Positions 8,105-16,374 of a stretch of 25,509 nucleotides of DNA are shown in pieces. The DNA comes from Candidatus Endonucleibacter bathymodioli (GTDB lineage Bacteria; Pseudomonadota; Gammaproteobacteria; Pseudomonadales; Endozoicomonadaceae): positions 1 to 25,509 of the forward strand of contig JASXSV010000034.1 of the NCBI GenBank assembly GCA_030674915.1, read 5' to 3'. A program made the translations under genes and the position numbers. The notes beneath the pieces were generated by a model. The model was not told where the DNA came from. It saw only the letters and a list, made by a program, of their open reading frames with translations, and did not search any database. Every line of letters starts with the position of its first letter. Position 1 is the stretch's first letter.

Positions 8105-8743
8105 AATCTCACAATGCAGATGCTCTTTAACTTGAATTACCTGTCTTACCAAATGCGCTAAAGACTTAGTACCCATTTTTTCCATAACGCGTGAGCGATG
8201 AATTTCAACAGTTCTTTGGCTTAGGTTTATATCGGCAGCAATAACTTTATTAGCCTTACCTTCCACAACATGATGGAGCACTTCACGCTCCCTATACGTC
8301 AACATCGATATCCTATGCAGTATTTTTTTGTGTTCAAGTAGCTCTATACGCTGCCGTGCGTCAAGCGTGAGTCCTTCGTTGATGAAATCAAACAAATCTT
8401 GGTCTCGGAATGGCTTTTGCAGGAAAGTCATTGCACCATCTTTGATGGCCTGTACCGCCATAGGTACATCCCCATGCCCAGTGATGAAAATGATGGGTAA
8501 AATGCAATGAATCTCATTTAACCTGCTTTGTAGATCAAGGCCACTCATGCCGTGCATGCGAATATCAAGAACTATGCAGCCTGGACGGTTTTCGTCATAG
8601 TATTTCAGGAAATCTGACGATGAAGAAAAGGTTTCTACTGACTGCTCTACAGAATTCATTAGCATTTTCAGTGAGTCACGCACAGCTTCGTCATCATCTA
8701 TAATAAAAACGGTGGGTTCTTGTCCAATATTTTCTTTCTTCAT
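8102..8743 (-). CDS. Orphan response regulator, FixJ/NarL type (receiver + LuxR HTH)
   Basis: A 213-aa two-component regulator that, when phosphorylated, should bind DNA and control transcription. The receiver domain (about 10-125) has the acidic pocket IIDDDEAVRDS, phospho-acceptor Asp60 in IVLDIRMHGMSG, Thr88 in FITGHGD and Lys110 in LQKPF. The LuxR-type HTH (about 148-208) reads LTYREREVLHHVVEGKANKV then LSQRTVEIHRSRVMEKMG. The ATG at 8743 is chosen for the upstream GCGGAG; an upstream in-frame extension is hydrophobic and unlike the family. No histidine kinase lies nearby. IS5 copy B begins 90 bp upstream, possibly replacing the promoter or partner. The last residues (CEI-stop) come from the IS481 end, so the native tail may be lost. 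Target genes cannot be inferred. Confidence 0.92.
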   Translation of the reverse strand: MKKENIGQEPTVFIIDDDEAVRDSLKMLMNSVEQSVETFSSSSDFLKYYDENRPGCIVLDIRMHGMSGLDLQSRLNEIHCILPIIFITGHGDVPMAVQAIKDGAMTFLQKPFRDQDLFDFINEGLTLDARQRIELLEHKKILHRISMLTYREREVLHHVVEGKANKVIAADINLSQRTVEIHRSRVMEKMGTKSLAHLVRQVIQVKEHLHCEI

Positions 8744-8903
8744 AATTACTCCGCAGTATACAAAAAGTGTTTTGTTGCAAATGGGAATAGTACAGCTAAA
8801 CTCCAAGAGAAACCTAAACAGAAATATATAGCGAGACCTTTGCACGATAACGCTGCATAAGCCCCACTATTAATTAAATTGTATTTTTTTGAGGATAAAG
8901 CCT

Positions 8904-9987
8904 CGCGGATTTTAGTCATAAGTGCGCCCTTAAAATTTATGCAGCTAACGCCATTTCACTATAAATCTCATCAGGTGTTTTAAAGTCTAACAGTTTTCTT
9001 GGTCTTTGGTTTAGTCGGTTTTGTATATCTAAAATTTCTTTGTCAGTGACATTATCCAAAGATTGGCTTTTGGGCAAATATTGTCTTATCAAACCATTAT
9101 GATTTTCATTCAAACCTCGTTCCCACGAGGAGTAAGGGTGAGCAAAATAGGTATCTACGTTAAGCTTTTTCTTGATTTTTTCATGAAAGGCGAACTCCTT
9201 TCCGTTATCAAATGTGATCGTGAGTAAGTCTGATTGGTAAGGCTTGAGCATCGTTATAATTGCTTTCGTCACCACGTCAGCGTGCTTTGAAGGAACACGT
9301 TTTACCAAATTTAATTTACTCACTCTTTCCGTTAATGTAACCAGTACACCCTTGTGTCTTTTGCCAATTACAGTGTCTGCTTCCCAATCGCCTAAACGTA
9401 TTTTTTGATCCACAATTCCAGGTCGATCATCAATGCTAACACGGTTTCGGATCTGGCCTCGTGCATCGGGCTTTCTTGTTCTTTGCTTATACTTCTTGTG
9501 CCGAAGATGTTGATACAAGCAACCACCCCCAGCTTTGTCCTCTCGAATAAACTGGTAAATCGTAGAGGGACATACAGAAGGTTGATTATCTCGTTTAAGG
9601 CGTCCTTGTATTTGCTCAGGGCTCCACTGCTTACTTAGTCTGTCAGTAATTTTATCTTTCAGTTCAGCTACCATCTTGGTCGCTTTTGGTTTCTGTTGAT
9701 GACGTTTCCTGCGCAAAATTATGTGCTTGCTTCGGGCGATAACCTCTAGCCCCTGTATTTCTAGCCAACTCTCTTTTAACGGTACTCAAATCACGCCTTA
9801 AGTCTTGGGCGATAATTTCATTTGAAACTCCTGCTTTTTTCTCTGACCAAATCTGGTATCTTTCTTCTTGAGTCAGGTGGGTATAACGCTTATTCATAAG
9901 TGGTCTCACATTGGTTTTTGGTAGAACCGTGAGTGTACCCTCTGGCTCAACTTTTTCAATATGGCGCACTTATGACTAAAATCCGCG
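8904..9987 (-). mobile_element. IS30-family element nested in IS5 copy B
   Basis: A 1084-bp element with perfect 25-bp inverted ends beginning CGCGGATTTTAGTCATAAGT. The target duplication CCT is at 8901-8903 and 9988-9990; the uninterrupted IS5 copy A reads AAAGCCTTAAAA at this site, confirming the insertion point. Transposase is on the minus strand and frameshifted. Confidence 0.92.
8937..9897 (-). pseudogene. IS30-family transposase, split by one frameshift
   Basis: The first part, from the ATG at 9897, reads MNKRYTHLTQEERYQIWSEK with an HTH and RGYRPKQAHNFAQE, then runs out of frame to a stop at 9664. The second frame, overlapping from about 9716, continues RRKRHQQKPKATKM and carries the rest: WSPEQIQGRL, STIYQFIRED, WEADTVIGKRHKG (Asp), TITFDNGKEFAFHEKI (Asp), YSSWERGLNENHNGLIRQYL (Glu) and RPRKLLDFKTPDEI. 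All catalytic motifs are present and only one frame change, near 9708-9714, separates the halves. No classical slippery heptamer is visible, so a mutation or read error is likelier than programmed frameshifting. Confidence 0.88.
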
Positions 9988-10054
9988 CCTTAAAAAACAC
10001 AATTACAGTTCGAATATGCGCCATTCGAGCCATTTCACCCTTCATTTTCGATTT

Positions 10055-11056
10055 TCAGACGCAACTTGCCTGCTGAATCGATAAACCTCGTTTAATATTG
10101 TGCGCCACACACATTATTTCAAAACGTGTGCGATTTCGGCTTAAGCCAAGATAACGAGCTTTCGCCATGCCGTAGTGTAATTTCAAAACGCCAAATACTC
10201 GCTCCACAGTGCAGCGCACGCCAGAATGTAAACGGTTAAAGCACTTATCATGTTCTGTTAATGGTTTATTTCGATAAGCACGTCTTATTATTCTGTTATC
10301 AATATTTCTATCATCCAGCCATTCACTGTGCTTCTTGCTGGAATAAGCACTATCCGCATAAACAGACGACTCTTCACCATCTAATAGCTCAGTGAAACAA
10401 TTTGAATCGTGAATATTTCCTGCTGTGTAACCGATCGATTTTATCAACCCATCCTCATCGACATTTATGTGCGCTTTATAGCCGTAGGTACTTTTACTCT
10501 TCCCGTCAGAACCTGCTTTCACGTTCCACTTCGCGTCAGGATCCTGTGTTGAGTGCTTGTCTTTATCCTTATTTGGGCGACACTGTTTAGCCTCAATTAC
10601 GCTAGCATCAACAATACTGATACCTCCAGATTTAATATAAAGACCTTTATCTATAAGCTGGGAATTGATTTCTTGAAGCAACTTATCCATAAGCAACAAC
10701 TTATCGAGCTTCTGTCTAAATCGCCAAAAAGTACTGTGGTCCGGCACTGACTCTGAAATGTCGAGCGCAATAAATCGACGAAATAAAAGATCGCGAGCAA
10801 GCTGTTTCTCTAGGGCCGAATCGCTTAATTTATACCAACTTTGCAGCAGCAGTGCCTTAAACATCATCAGTGGAGGCCATGCCTTTTCGCCTCGAGAACT
10901 TGAATGTATATCTTTCAGATGATGCTCTAAGCGATCCCAATCAATGAGTTCATGGACAGAGTCGAGTTCTTTCACTGCATCGTGATCAATCAGCATTGAA
11001 TCTGCTAGACTGCGTTGTTTCAGATTTTTCCAAGCCATAATTTCACCGAAAGGCAT
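10055..11056 (-). CDS. IS5-family transposase, intact (333 aa), copy B
   Basis: DDE transposase of the element at 8833-11120. Motifs in order: MMFKALLLQSWYKLSDSALE, SVPDHSTFWRFRQKLDK, ISIVDASVIEA (first Asp), YGYKAHINVDEDGLI, SVYADSAYSS (second Asp), and CTVERVFGVLKLHYGMAKAR (Glu). The protein is identical to the copy at 11593-12594, so the two insertions are recent. The start could be the first ATG or the internal MAWKNLK five codons later, which has GGTGA just upstream. Confidence 0.95.
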   Translation of the reverse strand: MPFGEIMAWKNLKQRSLADSMLIDHDAVKELDSVHELIDWDRLEHHLKDIHSSSRGEKAWPPLMMFKALLLQSWYKLSDSALEKQLARDLLFRRFIALDISESVPDHSTFWRFRQKLDKLLLMDKLLQEINSQLIDKGLYIKSGGISIVDASVIEAKQCRPNKDKDKHSTQDPDAKWNVKAGSDGKSKSTYGYKAHINVDEDGLIKSIGYTAGNIHDSNCFTELLDGEESSVYADSAYSSKKHSEWLDDRNIDNRIIRRAYRNKPLTEHDKCFNRLHSGVRCTVERVFGVLKLHYGMAKARYLGLSRNRTRFEIMCVAHNIKRGLSIQQASCV

Positions 11057-11125
11057 TGATTGTGCAAGGCTTATTATACCTGATTTTCAGTTATTTAGCG
11101 AGATTCGTGCAAAGGTCTCATAGCC

Positions 11126-11447
11126 TAAGAATACTGAAACTGTTGATTCAATCGCTATAAACTCAGCCCGTCACTCCAGTAAAAGTTTCACACCAGTTAC
11201 CATTGAAGGTGTGAGTTAAGTGAATAAAAGTAGTCAATAATCTCACCATTTCCTAGGGACATAGGTATAGTGCCACTCCCTATAACTATCCCCCCCATCA
11301 GAATCCTGTGGAATAACCTCGGATTCTGATTGGGAATAGTCAGTCATATACAAGTTCTGTGACTATCTACAGTTGTGAATAAAGTCTAAAGAATTGGGCG
11401 ATTATAAACTACACACACACATATGACCAGAGAAAATACTTGTAATC
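11126..11447. other. Spacer between the inverted IS5 copies; no gene
   Basis: No coding sequence supported. It holds the hairpin at 11285-11340, a smaller inverted pair TCACACC / GGTGTGA at 11188-11214, and a short AC run near 11410-11420. An IS481 relic starts at its right edge. Confidence 0.5.
11285..11340. repeat. Long imperfect palindrome (hairpin-forming)
   Basis: A perfect 10-bp stem, ATCAGAATCC (11297-11306) with GGATTCTGAT (11321-11330), encloses a 14-base loop. It is extended outward by CCC/GGG and then ACTAT (11285-11289) / ATAGT (11336-11340). No T-tract follows, so a simple intrinsic terminator is unlikely; a small mobile relic or a protein site are alternatives. Confidence 0.75.
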
Positions 11448-11529
11448 GTGATATTGTTTACAGTTTAAAGTAGCCTGTTAATAATTCGTATGGGATCATA
11501 TTATTGATTCCATTATTCGGTTTCACAGT

Positions 11530-12728
11530 GAGACCTTTGCACGAATCTCGCTAAATAACTGAAAATCAGGTATAATAAGCCTTGCACAATCAATGCCTTT
11601 CGGTGAAATTATGGCTTGGAAAAATCTGAAACAACGCAGTCTAGCAGATTCAATGCTGATTGATCACGATGCAGTGAAAGAACTCGACTCTGTCCATGAA
11701 CTCATTGATTGGGATCGCTTAGAGCATCATCTGAAAGATATACATTCAAGTTCTCGAGGCGAAAAGGCATGGCCTCCACTGATGATGTTTAAGGCACTGC
11801 TGCTGCAAAGTTGGTATAAATTAAGCGATTCGGCCCTAGAGAAACAACTTGCTCGCGATCTTTTATTTCGTCGATTTATTGCGCTCGACATTTCAGAGTC
11901 AGTGCCGGACCACAGTACTTTTTGGCGATTTAGACAGAAGCTCGATAAGTTGTTGCTTATGGATAAGTTGCTTCAAGAAATCAATTCCCAGCTTATAGAT
12001 AAAGGTCTTTATATTAAATCTGGAGGTATCAGTATTGTTGATGCTAGCGTAATTGAGGCTAAACAGTGTCGCCCAAATAAGGATAAAGACAAGCACTCAA
12101 CACAGGATCCTGACGCGAAGTGGAACGTGAAAGCAGGTTCTGACGGGAAGAGTAAAAGTACCTACGGCTATAAAGCGCACATAAATGTCGATGAGGATGG
12201 GTTGATAAAATCGATCGGTTACACAGCAGGAAATATTCACGATTCAAATTGTTTCACTGAGCTATTAGATGGTGAAGAGTCGTCTGTTTATGCGGATAGT
12301 GCTTATTCCAGCAAGAAGCACAGTGAATGGCTGGATGATAGAAATATTGATAACAGAATAATAAGACGTGCTTATCGAAATAAACCATTAACAGAACATG
12401 ATAAGTGCTTTAACCGTTTACATTCTGGCGTGCGCTGCACTGTGGAGCGAGTATTTGGCGTTTTGAAATTACACTACGGCATGGCGAAAGCTCGTTATCT
12501 TGGCTTAAGCCGAAATCGCACACGTTTTGAAATAATGTGTGTGGCGCACAATATTAAACGAGGTTTATCGATTCAGCAGGCAAGTTGCGTCTGAAAATCG
12601 AAAATGAAGGGTGAAATGGCTCGAATGGCGCATATTCGAACTGTAATTGTGTTTTTTAAGGCTTTATCCTAAAAAAATACAATTTCATTAATAGTGGGGC
12701 TTATGCAGCGTTATCGTGCAAAGGTCTC
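11530..12728 (+). mobile_element. IS5-family element copy A, intact
   Basis: A 1199-bp element with 15-bp inverted ends GAGACCTTTGCACGA and a 5-bp target duplication ACAGT (11525-11529 and 12729-12733). Orientation is opposite to copy B (8833-11120). Outside the IS30 site the two copies appear essentially identical, with about one base change and one indel noticed in the 3' end region. Confidence 0.95.
11593..12594 (+). CDS. IS5-family transposase, intact (333 aa), copy A
   Basis: Same protein, residue for residue, as the gene at 10055-11056, with DDE residues in VDASVIEA, SVYADSAY and CTVERVFG. It is the uninterrupted copy and the best candidate for an active source of this element in the window. 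Confidence 0.95.
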   Translation: MPFGEIMAWKNLKQRSLADSMLIDHDAVKELDSVHELIDWDRLEHHLKDIHSSSRGEKAWPPLMMFKALLLQSWYKLSDSALEKQLARDLLFRRFIALDISESVPDHSTFWRFRQKLDKLLLMDKLLQEINSQLIDKGLYIKSGGISIVDASVIEAKQCRPNKDKDKHSTQDPDAKWNVKAGSDGKSKSTYGYKAHINVDEDGLIKSIGYTAGNIHDSNCFTELLDGEESSVYADSAYSSKKHSEWLDDRNIDNRIIRRAYRNKPLTEHDKCFNRLHSGVRCTVERVFGVLKLHYGMAKARYLGLSRNRTRFEIMCVAHNIKRGLSIQQASCV

Positions 12729-13472
12729 ACAGTATTATAAAAATCCACACATCGCATAAGGGCAATGCTGCGATCCTGCCTCGAATCAAAGATGTGTTTA
12801 GTTGCTACATCTCCATTAATGTTTTGATCACACACTGACCCTGCCATTTGTTTGCAATCGTTTAGCTTGCGTGAATTTCTGCCCAATGCCGTGAGCTTTA
12901 CTCAAAGCCACAAAATCATGATCCGGCGTGACTTTATATTCCGTACCATTGTCATAATAATTGCATGCAATCATGTATGGCATTCCTTCAAAATATATAT
13001 CAAAAACGCTGCTGCCGATGCTTGGGTTTTATCAGACAGAATGCCGGCACACAGCTCACGTGAACAATCATCTATAGCAATAAATACATGCTCCCACGGC
13101 CTGTCTTTTTGCTCACCGCTGGGGTAATTTTTGTTGTAGCGTCGTGTTTCATATTTTTTCTTGCGTTCAATTTAAGCTTTTACTGTTGTCAGGTGTTTCA
13201 TGCCACATTTTGCGAACAGAAAGCTCCTATTGGTAGAGTTCTGGGGCGTAAACTCAGCTGTCGTGCTTTGGTAGATTACCTTGTATATAGTAGGCCGTGA
13301 TACCATGAACTCCCACGCTAGCTCCACGACCGTCCAGTTTTCCACCCCATAGTGCTGCCAAATATCCTTACGAGCCAGCGACGTTAAACTTATGATTATT
13401 GCATATTCATGTTTAGATCCTTTCAGAAAGATGTAAACAACACCGCTAAATCTCACACACAACCTAAGGCTC

Positions 13473-14468
13473 CTATGCCTTTTGCAACTGTTCTTTTAGT
13501 TTTTCTGGTAATTCGGTAATGATCAACTGTCCGGAGTCTTTATCATAACGTATTTGGCTTCCGAGCAGCTCTGCATTGAAAGAAAGGTTTAGCCCTTTGC
13601 TGCTGCCACTGTATCGTATAAGTTTGGTTAGGGTCCGTCGCTCTAGGGTTATGGGTAAGGTCATATCGTAATCACTGGTATTGACAAAACGAGCAAAATC
13701 ATCTGACCCAGATTCCGTGATATGGCCGGTAAGTTCCGATAAAGATATGTCTTCGCCATCACTCAGTTTGTTTTGGCAGTAGTCATGGACCTGCTTTTTG
13801 ACGGTTTTTCGGTCTTCACTAGAAGCTGTTTCTTTGCAGTAGTCATCTACAGCAGAGAGAAGGGTGACAGTTTCTTCTTTACTTCCACTAGTTTCAGTGC
13901 ATCCAAGAGCTTGTTGAAAAACATCACTAAGACGATGACCAGTGCGGGGGCGAACAAATGAAAGGTAGCGGTTACTTAAAGGATTTTTTTGCCACTCATT
14001 AATATTTATGCGACAGGCCAGAGGCATTCGAGTCGTATCAAGATAAGAGCAATCTGTGATATTTAGATCCTGTGTCACAGTAACGCTAGCGTGATGAGTG
14101 AGCATGCAAAGTAAAAAATAGCGGCTTAACCCCTGCTTATAATCTGCTAAAAGAACATAGCCTCCGCCTTGGGCTCCTGCCTGATTTAAACTTTCTTTGA
14201 GTTTTTCCAGGGTTTGAGTAGTGAACTCGGTATAATCCATGGAGTCATTGATATATTGCTCCAACCAACTGGTAAAATTATTACCATTGCCCCCATGAAA
14301 CTGGCCGTAACGCTTATCTGGTTTTTTATTGAAGGTTTGCTGAAGGTCTGCAAGCATTGTCTCCAGCGCGGGTGTTGGCTGGAGGCTGTGGTTTGACGGT
14401 TTTGCTGTCAGGGCTGTGGTTTCAGCTGAATATTCCAACTGATGAACAATAATTTTTTGAATGGTCAT
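13473..14468 (-). CDS. ndpA: Nucleoid-associated protein NdpA/YejK
   Basis: A 331-aa protein of the 37-kDa NdpA/YejK family, which associates with the bacterial nucleoid; its biochemical role is not settled. The N-terminus MTIQKIIVHQLEYSAE is characteristic (the family starts with a short basic segment predicting 'hyl'-like strand). Other diagnostic parts are GYVLLADYKQGLSRYFLLCM, ACRININEWQKNP, YLSFVRPRTG and the late block DDFARFVNTSDYDM. Length matches E. coli YejK (335 aa). It lies 37 bp downstream of the PAP2 gene on the same strand, so the two are probably co-transcribed. No strong Shine-Dalgarno is visible before the ATG. An IS481 relic begins about 17 bp after the stop; the coding end looks complete. 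Confidence 0.92.
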   Translation of the reverse strand: MTIQKIIVHQLEYSAETTALTAKPSNHSLQPTPALETMLADLQQTFNKKPDKRYGQFHGGNGNNFTSWLEQYINDSMDYTEFTTQTLEKLKESLNQAGAQGGGYVLLADYKQGLSRYFLLCMLTHHASVTVTQDLNITDCSYLDTTRMPLACRININEWQKNPLSNRYLSFVRPRTGHRLSDVFQQALGCTETSGSKEETVTLLSAVDDYCKETASSEDRKTVKKQVHDYCQNKLSDGEDISLSELTGHITESGSDDFARFVNTSDYDMTLPITLERRTLTKLIRYSGSSKGLNLSFNAELLGSQIRYDKDSGQLIITELPEKLKEQLQKA

Positions 14469-14505
14469 GATATTAGCTAAGTTAGTGGATGGGTAAAATC
14501 GCCAA

Positions 14506-15423
14506 TTAGGCGGGAATATTACCTGGCAAACAGAGACGCTGGTGAAGCCTAGGCCATAATATTGTACACCAAAGGGTAATTATCAACCCTCGGAGAAAGC
14601 TGTAACTGTAAATAGATATGGTGCTTTTAATCAAGGTTGGTGTAGTGGCAGTTAACTGCCAGATCAATATGGTAGTAACAAGACCTAGGATAGTACGAAC
14701 CAGTACCTGCATAGTACAGATCTTTAAGGTTTTTGTCGTGTCTTCAGAGCTATGATTAATAATTAAGCCAATGGCGACTCCAATCAATAGTACTAGATAC
14801 GTGTGTTTGGGTGCGTGGGTGTCGGAGCCAATGACTAAGCCTGAAACCAGAATAATGATGGGTGCTATAACGGCAACGCTAATAGAAATAGGAAATAACA
14901 TCTTCCGAGGAATTGTAGCCAGAATCGTTGACAGTTGTCGTGCAAAATACGCACACAGTATAGCTACCAGACACCCTATAGTTATTCCGACTAGAACCTG
15001 AGACGGAAAATGTACCCCAAGATATACACGGGATAGAGAAATAGTAACAATAAATAGCAACGCTACAGCTGTAATAAGTGGGTTGCGTACATTCCATGCC
15101 AATAGCCCCCAGAATACAGTGGCATTTTGGCTGTGACCGGACGGCATGCCGTAGCCAGATTCTTTAACTCCTTGAAATAAGCCCGTGTCGAGCATAAAAG
15201 GTCGGGGAGCAGCAATGAGGGGTTTTATTAATAAAAAAAACATGGTGCTTAATAATATGCCACAAGACAAGCTTAGCGCCAATCTATGAAAGCCGCTCCA
15301 ATAGATAACTGCAGCTAGTAATAAGTAATGTTTGGAGTATGCATGAAGCGATAGCCAGCGAAGAAGGCCGTCAGCAAAAGAAAAGACTTGCTGCATATCA
15401 GCGATAAATGTGAAAGAGTCCAT
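14506..15423 (-). CDS. Membrane PAP2-family phosphatase (305 aa)
   Basis: A polytopic inner-membrane phosphatase of the PAP2 superfamily, likely acting on a lipid phosphate or pyrophosphate such as undecaprenyl pyrophosphate, phosphatidylglycerol phosphate or lipid A. The three motifs are visible: KPLIAAPRP (Lys67, Arg74), GMPSGHSQ (94-97) and SRVYLGVHFPSQV (Arg132, His138). The position usually held by Asp in motif 3 (H-x3-D) is Gln142. After the catalytic part there are about four extra hydrophobic segments (about 165-300), so it is longer than simple PgpB-like enzymes. The gene leads a leftward pair with ndpA. A promoter candidate lies at 15572-15600. The substrate cannot be told from sequence. 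Confidence 0.88.
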   Translation of the reverse strand: MDSFTFIADMQQVFSFADGLLRWLSLHAYSKHYLLLAAVIYWSGFHRLALSLSCGILLSTMFFLLIKPLIAAPRPFMLDTGLFQGVKESGYGMPSGHSQNATVFWGLLAWNVRNPLITAVALLFIVTISLSRVYLGVHFPSQVLVGITIGCLVAILCAYFARQLSTILATIPRKMLFPISISVAVIAPIIILVSGLVIGSDTHAPKHTYLVLLIGVAIGLIINHSSEDTTKTLKICTMQVLVRTILGLVTTILIWQLTATTPTLIKSTISIYSYSFLRGLIITLWCTILWPRLHQRLCLPGNIPA

Positions 15424-15571
15424 TAATTAGCCTTTGGTTTTAATAGGTCATTGAGATTTTGTTTGACAGTATTGTCTCATATATTCTTGATGTTTTGGTT
15501 GTGTCTGATTTGAGCTAAAGCTGGAGAACAACGTAGAAGTTCCACCCATCCTGAATGATTTCACACATGGG

Positions 15572-15600
15572 GTATTAGATCATGTTTAAAGATTGCTCAA
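15572..15600 (-). promoter_or_regulatory. Candidate sigma-70 promoter for the PAP2-ndpA pair
   Basis: On the minus strand TTGAGC (15595-15600) is followed after 17 bases by TAATAC (15572-15577), close to TTGACA-N17-TATAAT. It lies about 150 bp upstream of the PAP2 start. A 10-bp inverted repeat, TATTGTCTCA (15470-15479) and TGAGACAATA (15622-15631), brackets it. Confidence 0.4.
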
Positions 15601-15639
15601 GCTGTACTGTACTTGTCAACCTGAGACAATATACTCTAA

Positions 15640-15918
15640 GGAATCTCTGATTGAATCGCCAAAACCTAGTACAATAGCATTGCTATGGCAAACCGGTTAT
15701 CCAAAATAAAACAACAAAGTTTTGCGTCGCTCAGCTACGCAGCCAAAAAACGCAAAAAGAGTTATTTCTTGAGAAAATGGAATCTTGTGTTCCTTGAACA
15801 GCCTTTGAAGCAATCATTAAACCACATTACCCGAAAAGTGGACGTATTGTAGGGCGCAGCCGATCGTCCTGACCACCATGCTGCGTATCTATTTCATACA
15901 GCAATGGTTTCAACTATC
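15640..15918 (+). pseudogene. Truncated, frameshifted copy of the 6121-7285 IS5-group element
   Basis: It begins with the terminal repeat GGAATCTCTGATTGAATC preceded by CTAA, which fits the YTAR target. The transposase start follows: MANRLSKIKQQSFASLSYAA, nearly identical to the intact copy. A deletion in the AAACGCAAAA run and other indels break the frame, and similarity ends at about 15918 after CAATGGTTTCAACTATC. The distal 75% of the element is absent. Confidence 0.88.
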
Positions 15919-16374
15919 AATCGGTTCATCTTTGGCATGGCACGTGAACCTAGTTCTTGCAAGTCCTTGGTGTTTTTTATAGGTGGGGAATAGTGGCTTC
16001 TTACTGTAGCCCTTAAGTTGGACTTTATCTTTAGTACAAAGCTTTCCTCATTTCTTTTTGGTTGTCCTCGAGCTGCAAGCCGTCTCCGAGTATAGTACCA
16101 ATCTTTTCCTTTGCGTTAACGAATTACACGAAAAAAGGTGAAGATGCATTTATTACTTCACAACTACAATTACTTTTTCTTCAGTAATCATTGGAGGTAA
16201 GAGCATTTAGAGACATCATGTTTACATTAATAATTGGTATATGCTAATATACGGTTGTCAGCTAACTTGCGTCTAGGACAGTACCGATATTTAGCACGCC
16301 ATAAATATTTATTCATATAGAAAATTCCAATAACACTTATAGTTTATGCTTAATCACTACGGACAAAATAGTTT
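15919..16374. other. Intergenic region upstream of the LRR-NEL gene
   Basis: No gene supported. It becomes strongly AT-rich after 16200 and contains the left 14-bp inverted repeat at 16262-16275. The leader of the downstream gene has only weak promoter-like hexamers and a poor ribosome binding site (CGGAC about 13 bases before the ATG). Confidence 0.45.
16262..16275. repeat. Left 14-bp inverted repeat flanking the effector block
   Basis: CTAACTTGCGTCTA here is the exact reverse complement of 19210-19223. The 2.96-kb interval between contains only the LRR-NEL gene and its small downstream ORF. Confidence 0.6.

Larger units (their letters stand above)
8833..11120 (-). mobile_element. IS5-family element copy B, carrying a nested IS30 element
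   Basis: Terminal repeats are GAGACCTTTGCACGA at 8833 and, inward from 11120, the same 15 bases. A 5-bp target duplication ATAGC flanks it (8828-8832 and 11121-11125). Without the nested IS30 and its 3-bp duplication it is about 1201 bp. The transposase reading frame is intact (10055-11056). The IS30 insertion lies downstream of that frame, so both nested units could still be mobile apart from the IS30 frameshift. Confidence 0.93.
11458..13412 (-). pseudogene. IS481-family transposase pseudogene, copy 3, split by IS5
   Basis: The start region reads EYAIIISLTSLARKDIWQHY and an HTH ending MVSRPTIYKVIYQ; no proper ATG remains in frame. Later segments include PWEHVFIAIDDCSRELCAGI and YDNGTEYKVTPDHDFVALSK, holding an Asp of the rve-type core. 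The reading frame reaches FYNTV at 12734, is cut by IS5 copy A, and continues KPNNGINNMIPYELLTGYFK to a TAA at 11458-11460. Joining the two sides through the duplicated ACTGT restores the frame, so the IS5 insertion hit a transposase already carrying other lesions. Confidence 0.85.
11448..13456 (-). mobile_element. IS481-family element, copy 3, interrupted by IS5 copy A
   Basis: The left end with the transposase stop lies at 11448-11460 (GTGATATTGTTTACAG). The element is interrupted at 11524/12734 by IS5 copy A and ends at about 13456, where GAGATTTAGC is read inward. Its 5' side ends about 17 bp from the ndpA stop codon. Order of events: IS481 first, IS5 later. Confidence 0.82.

Noticed and set aside
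8744..8845. N-terminal extension of the response regulator by 34 codons
   Set aside because: The extension is hydrophobic and cysteine-rich, unlike the family, overlaps the IS5 end, and the ATG at 8743 has GCGGAG upstream.
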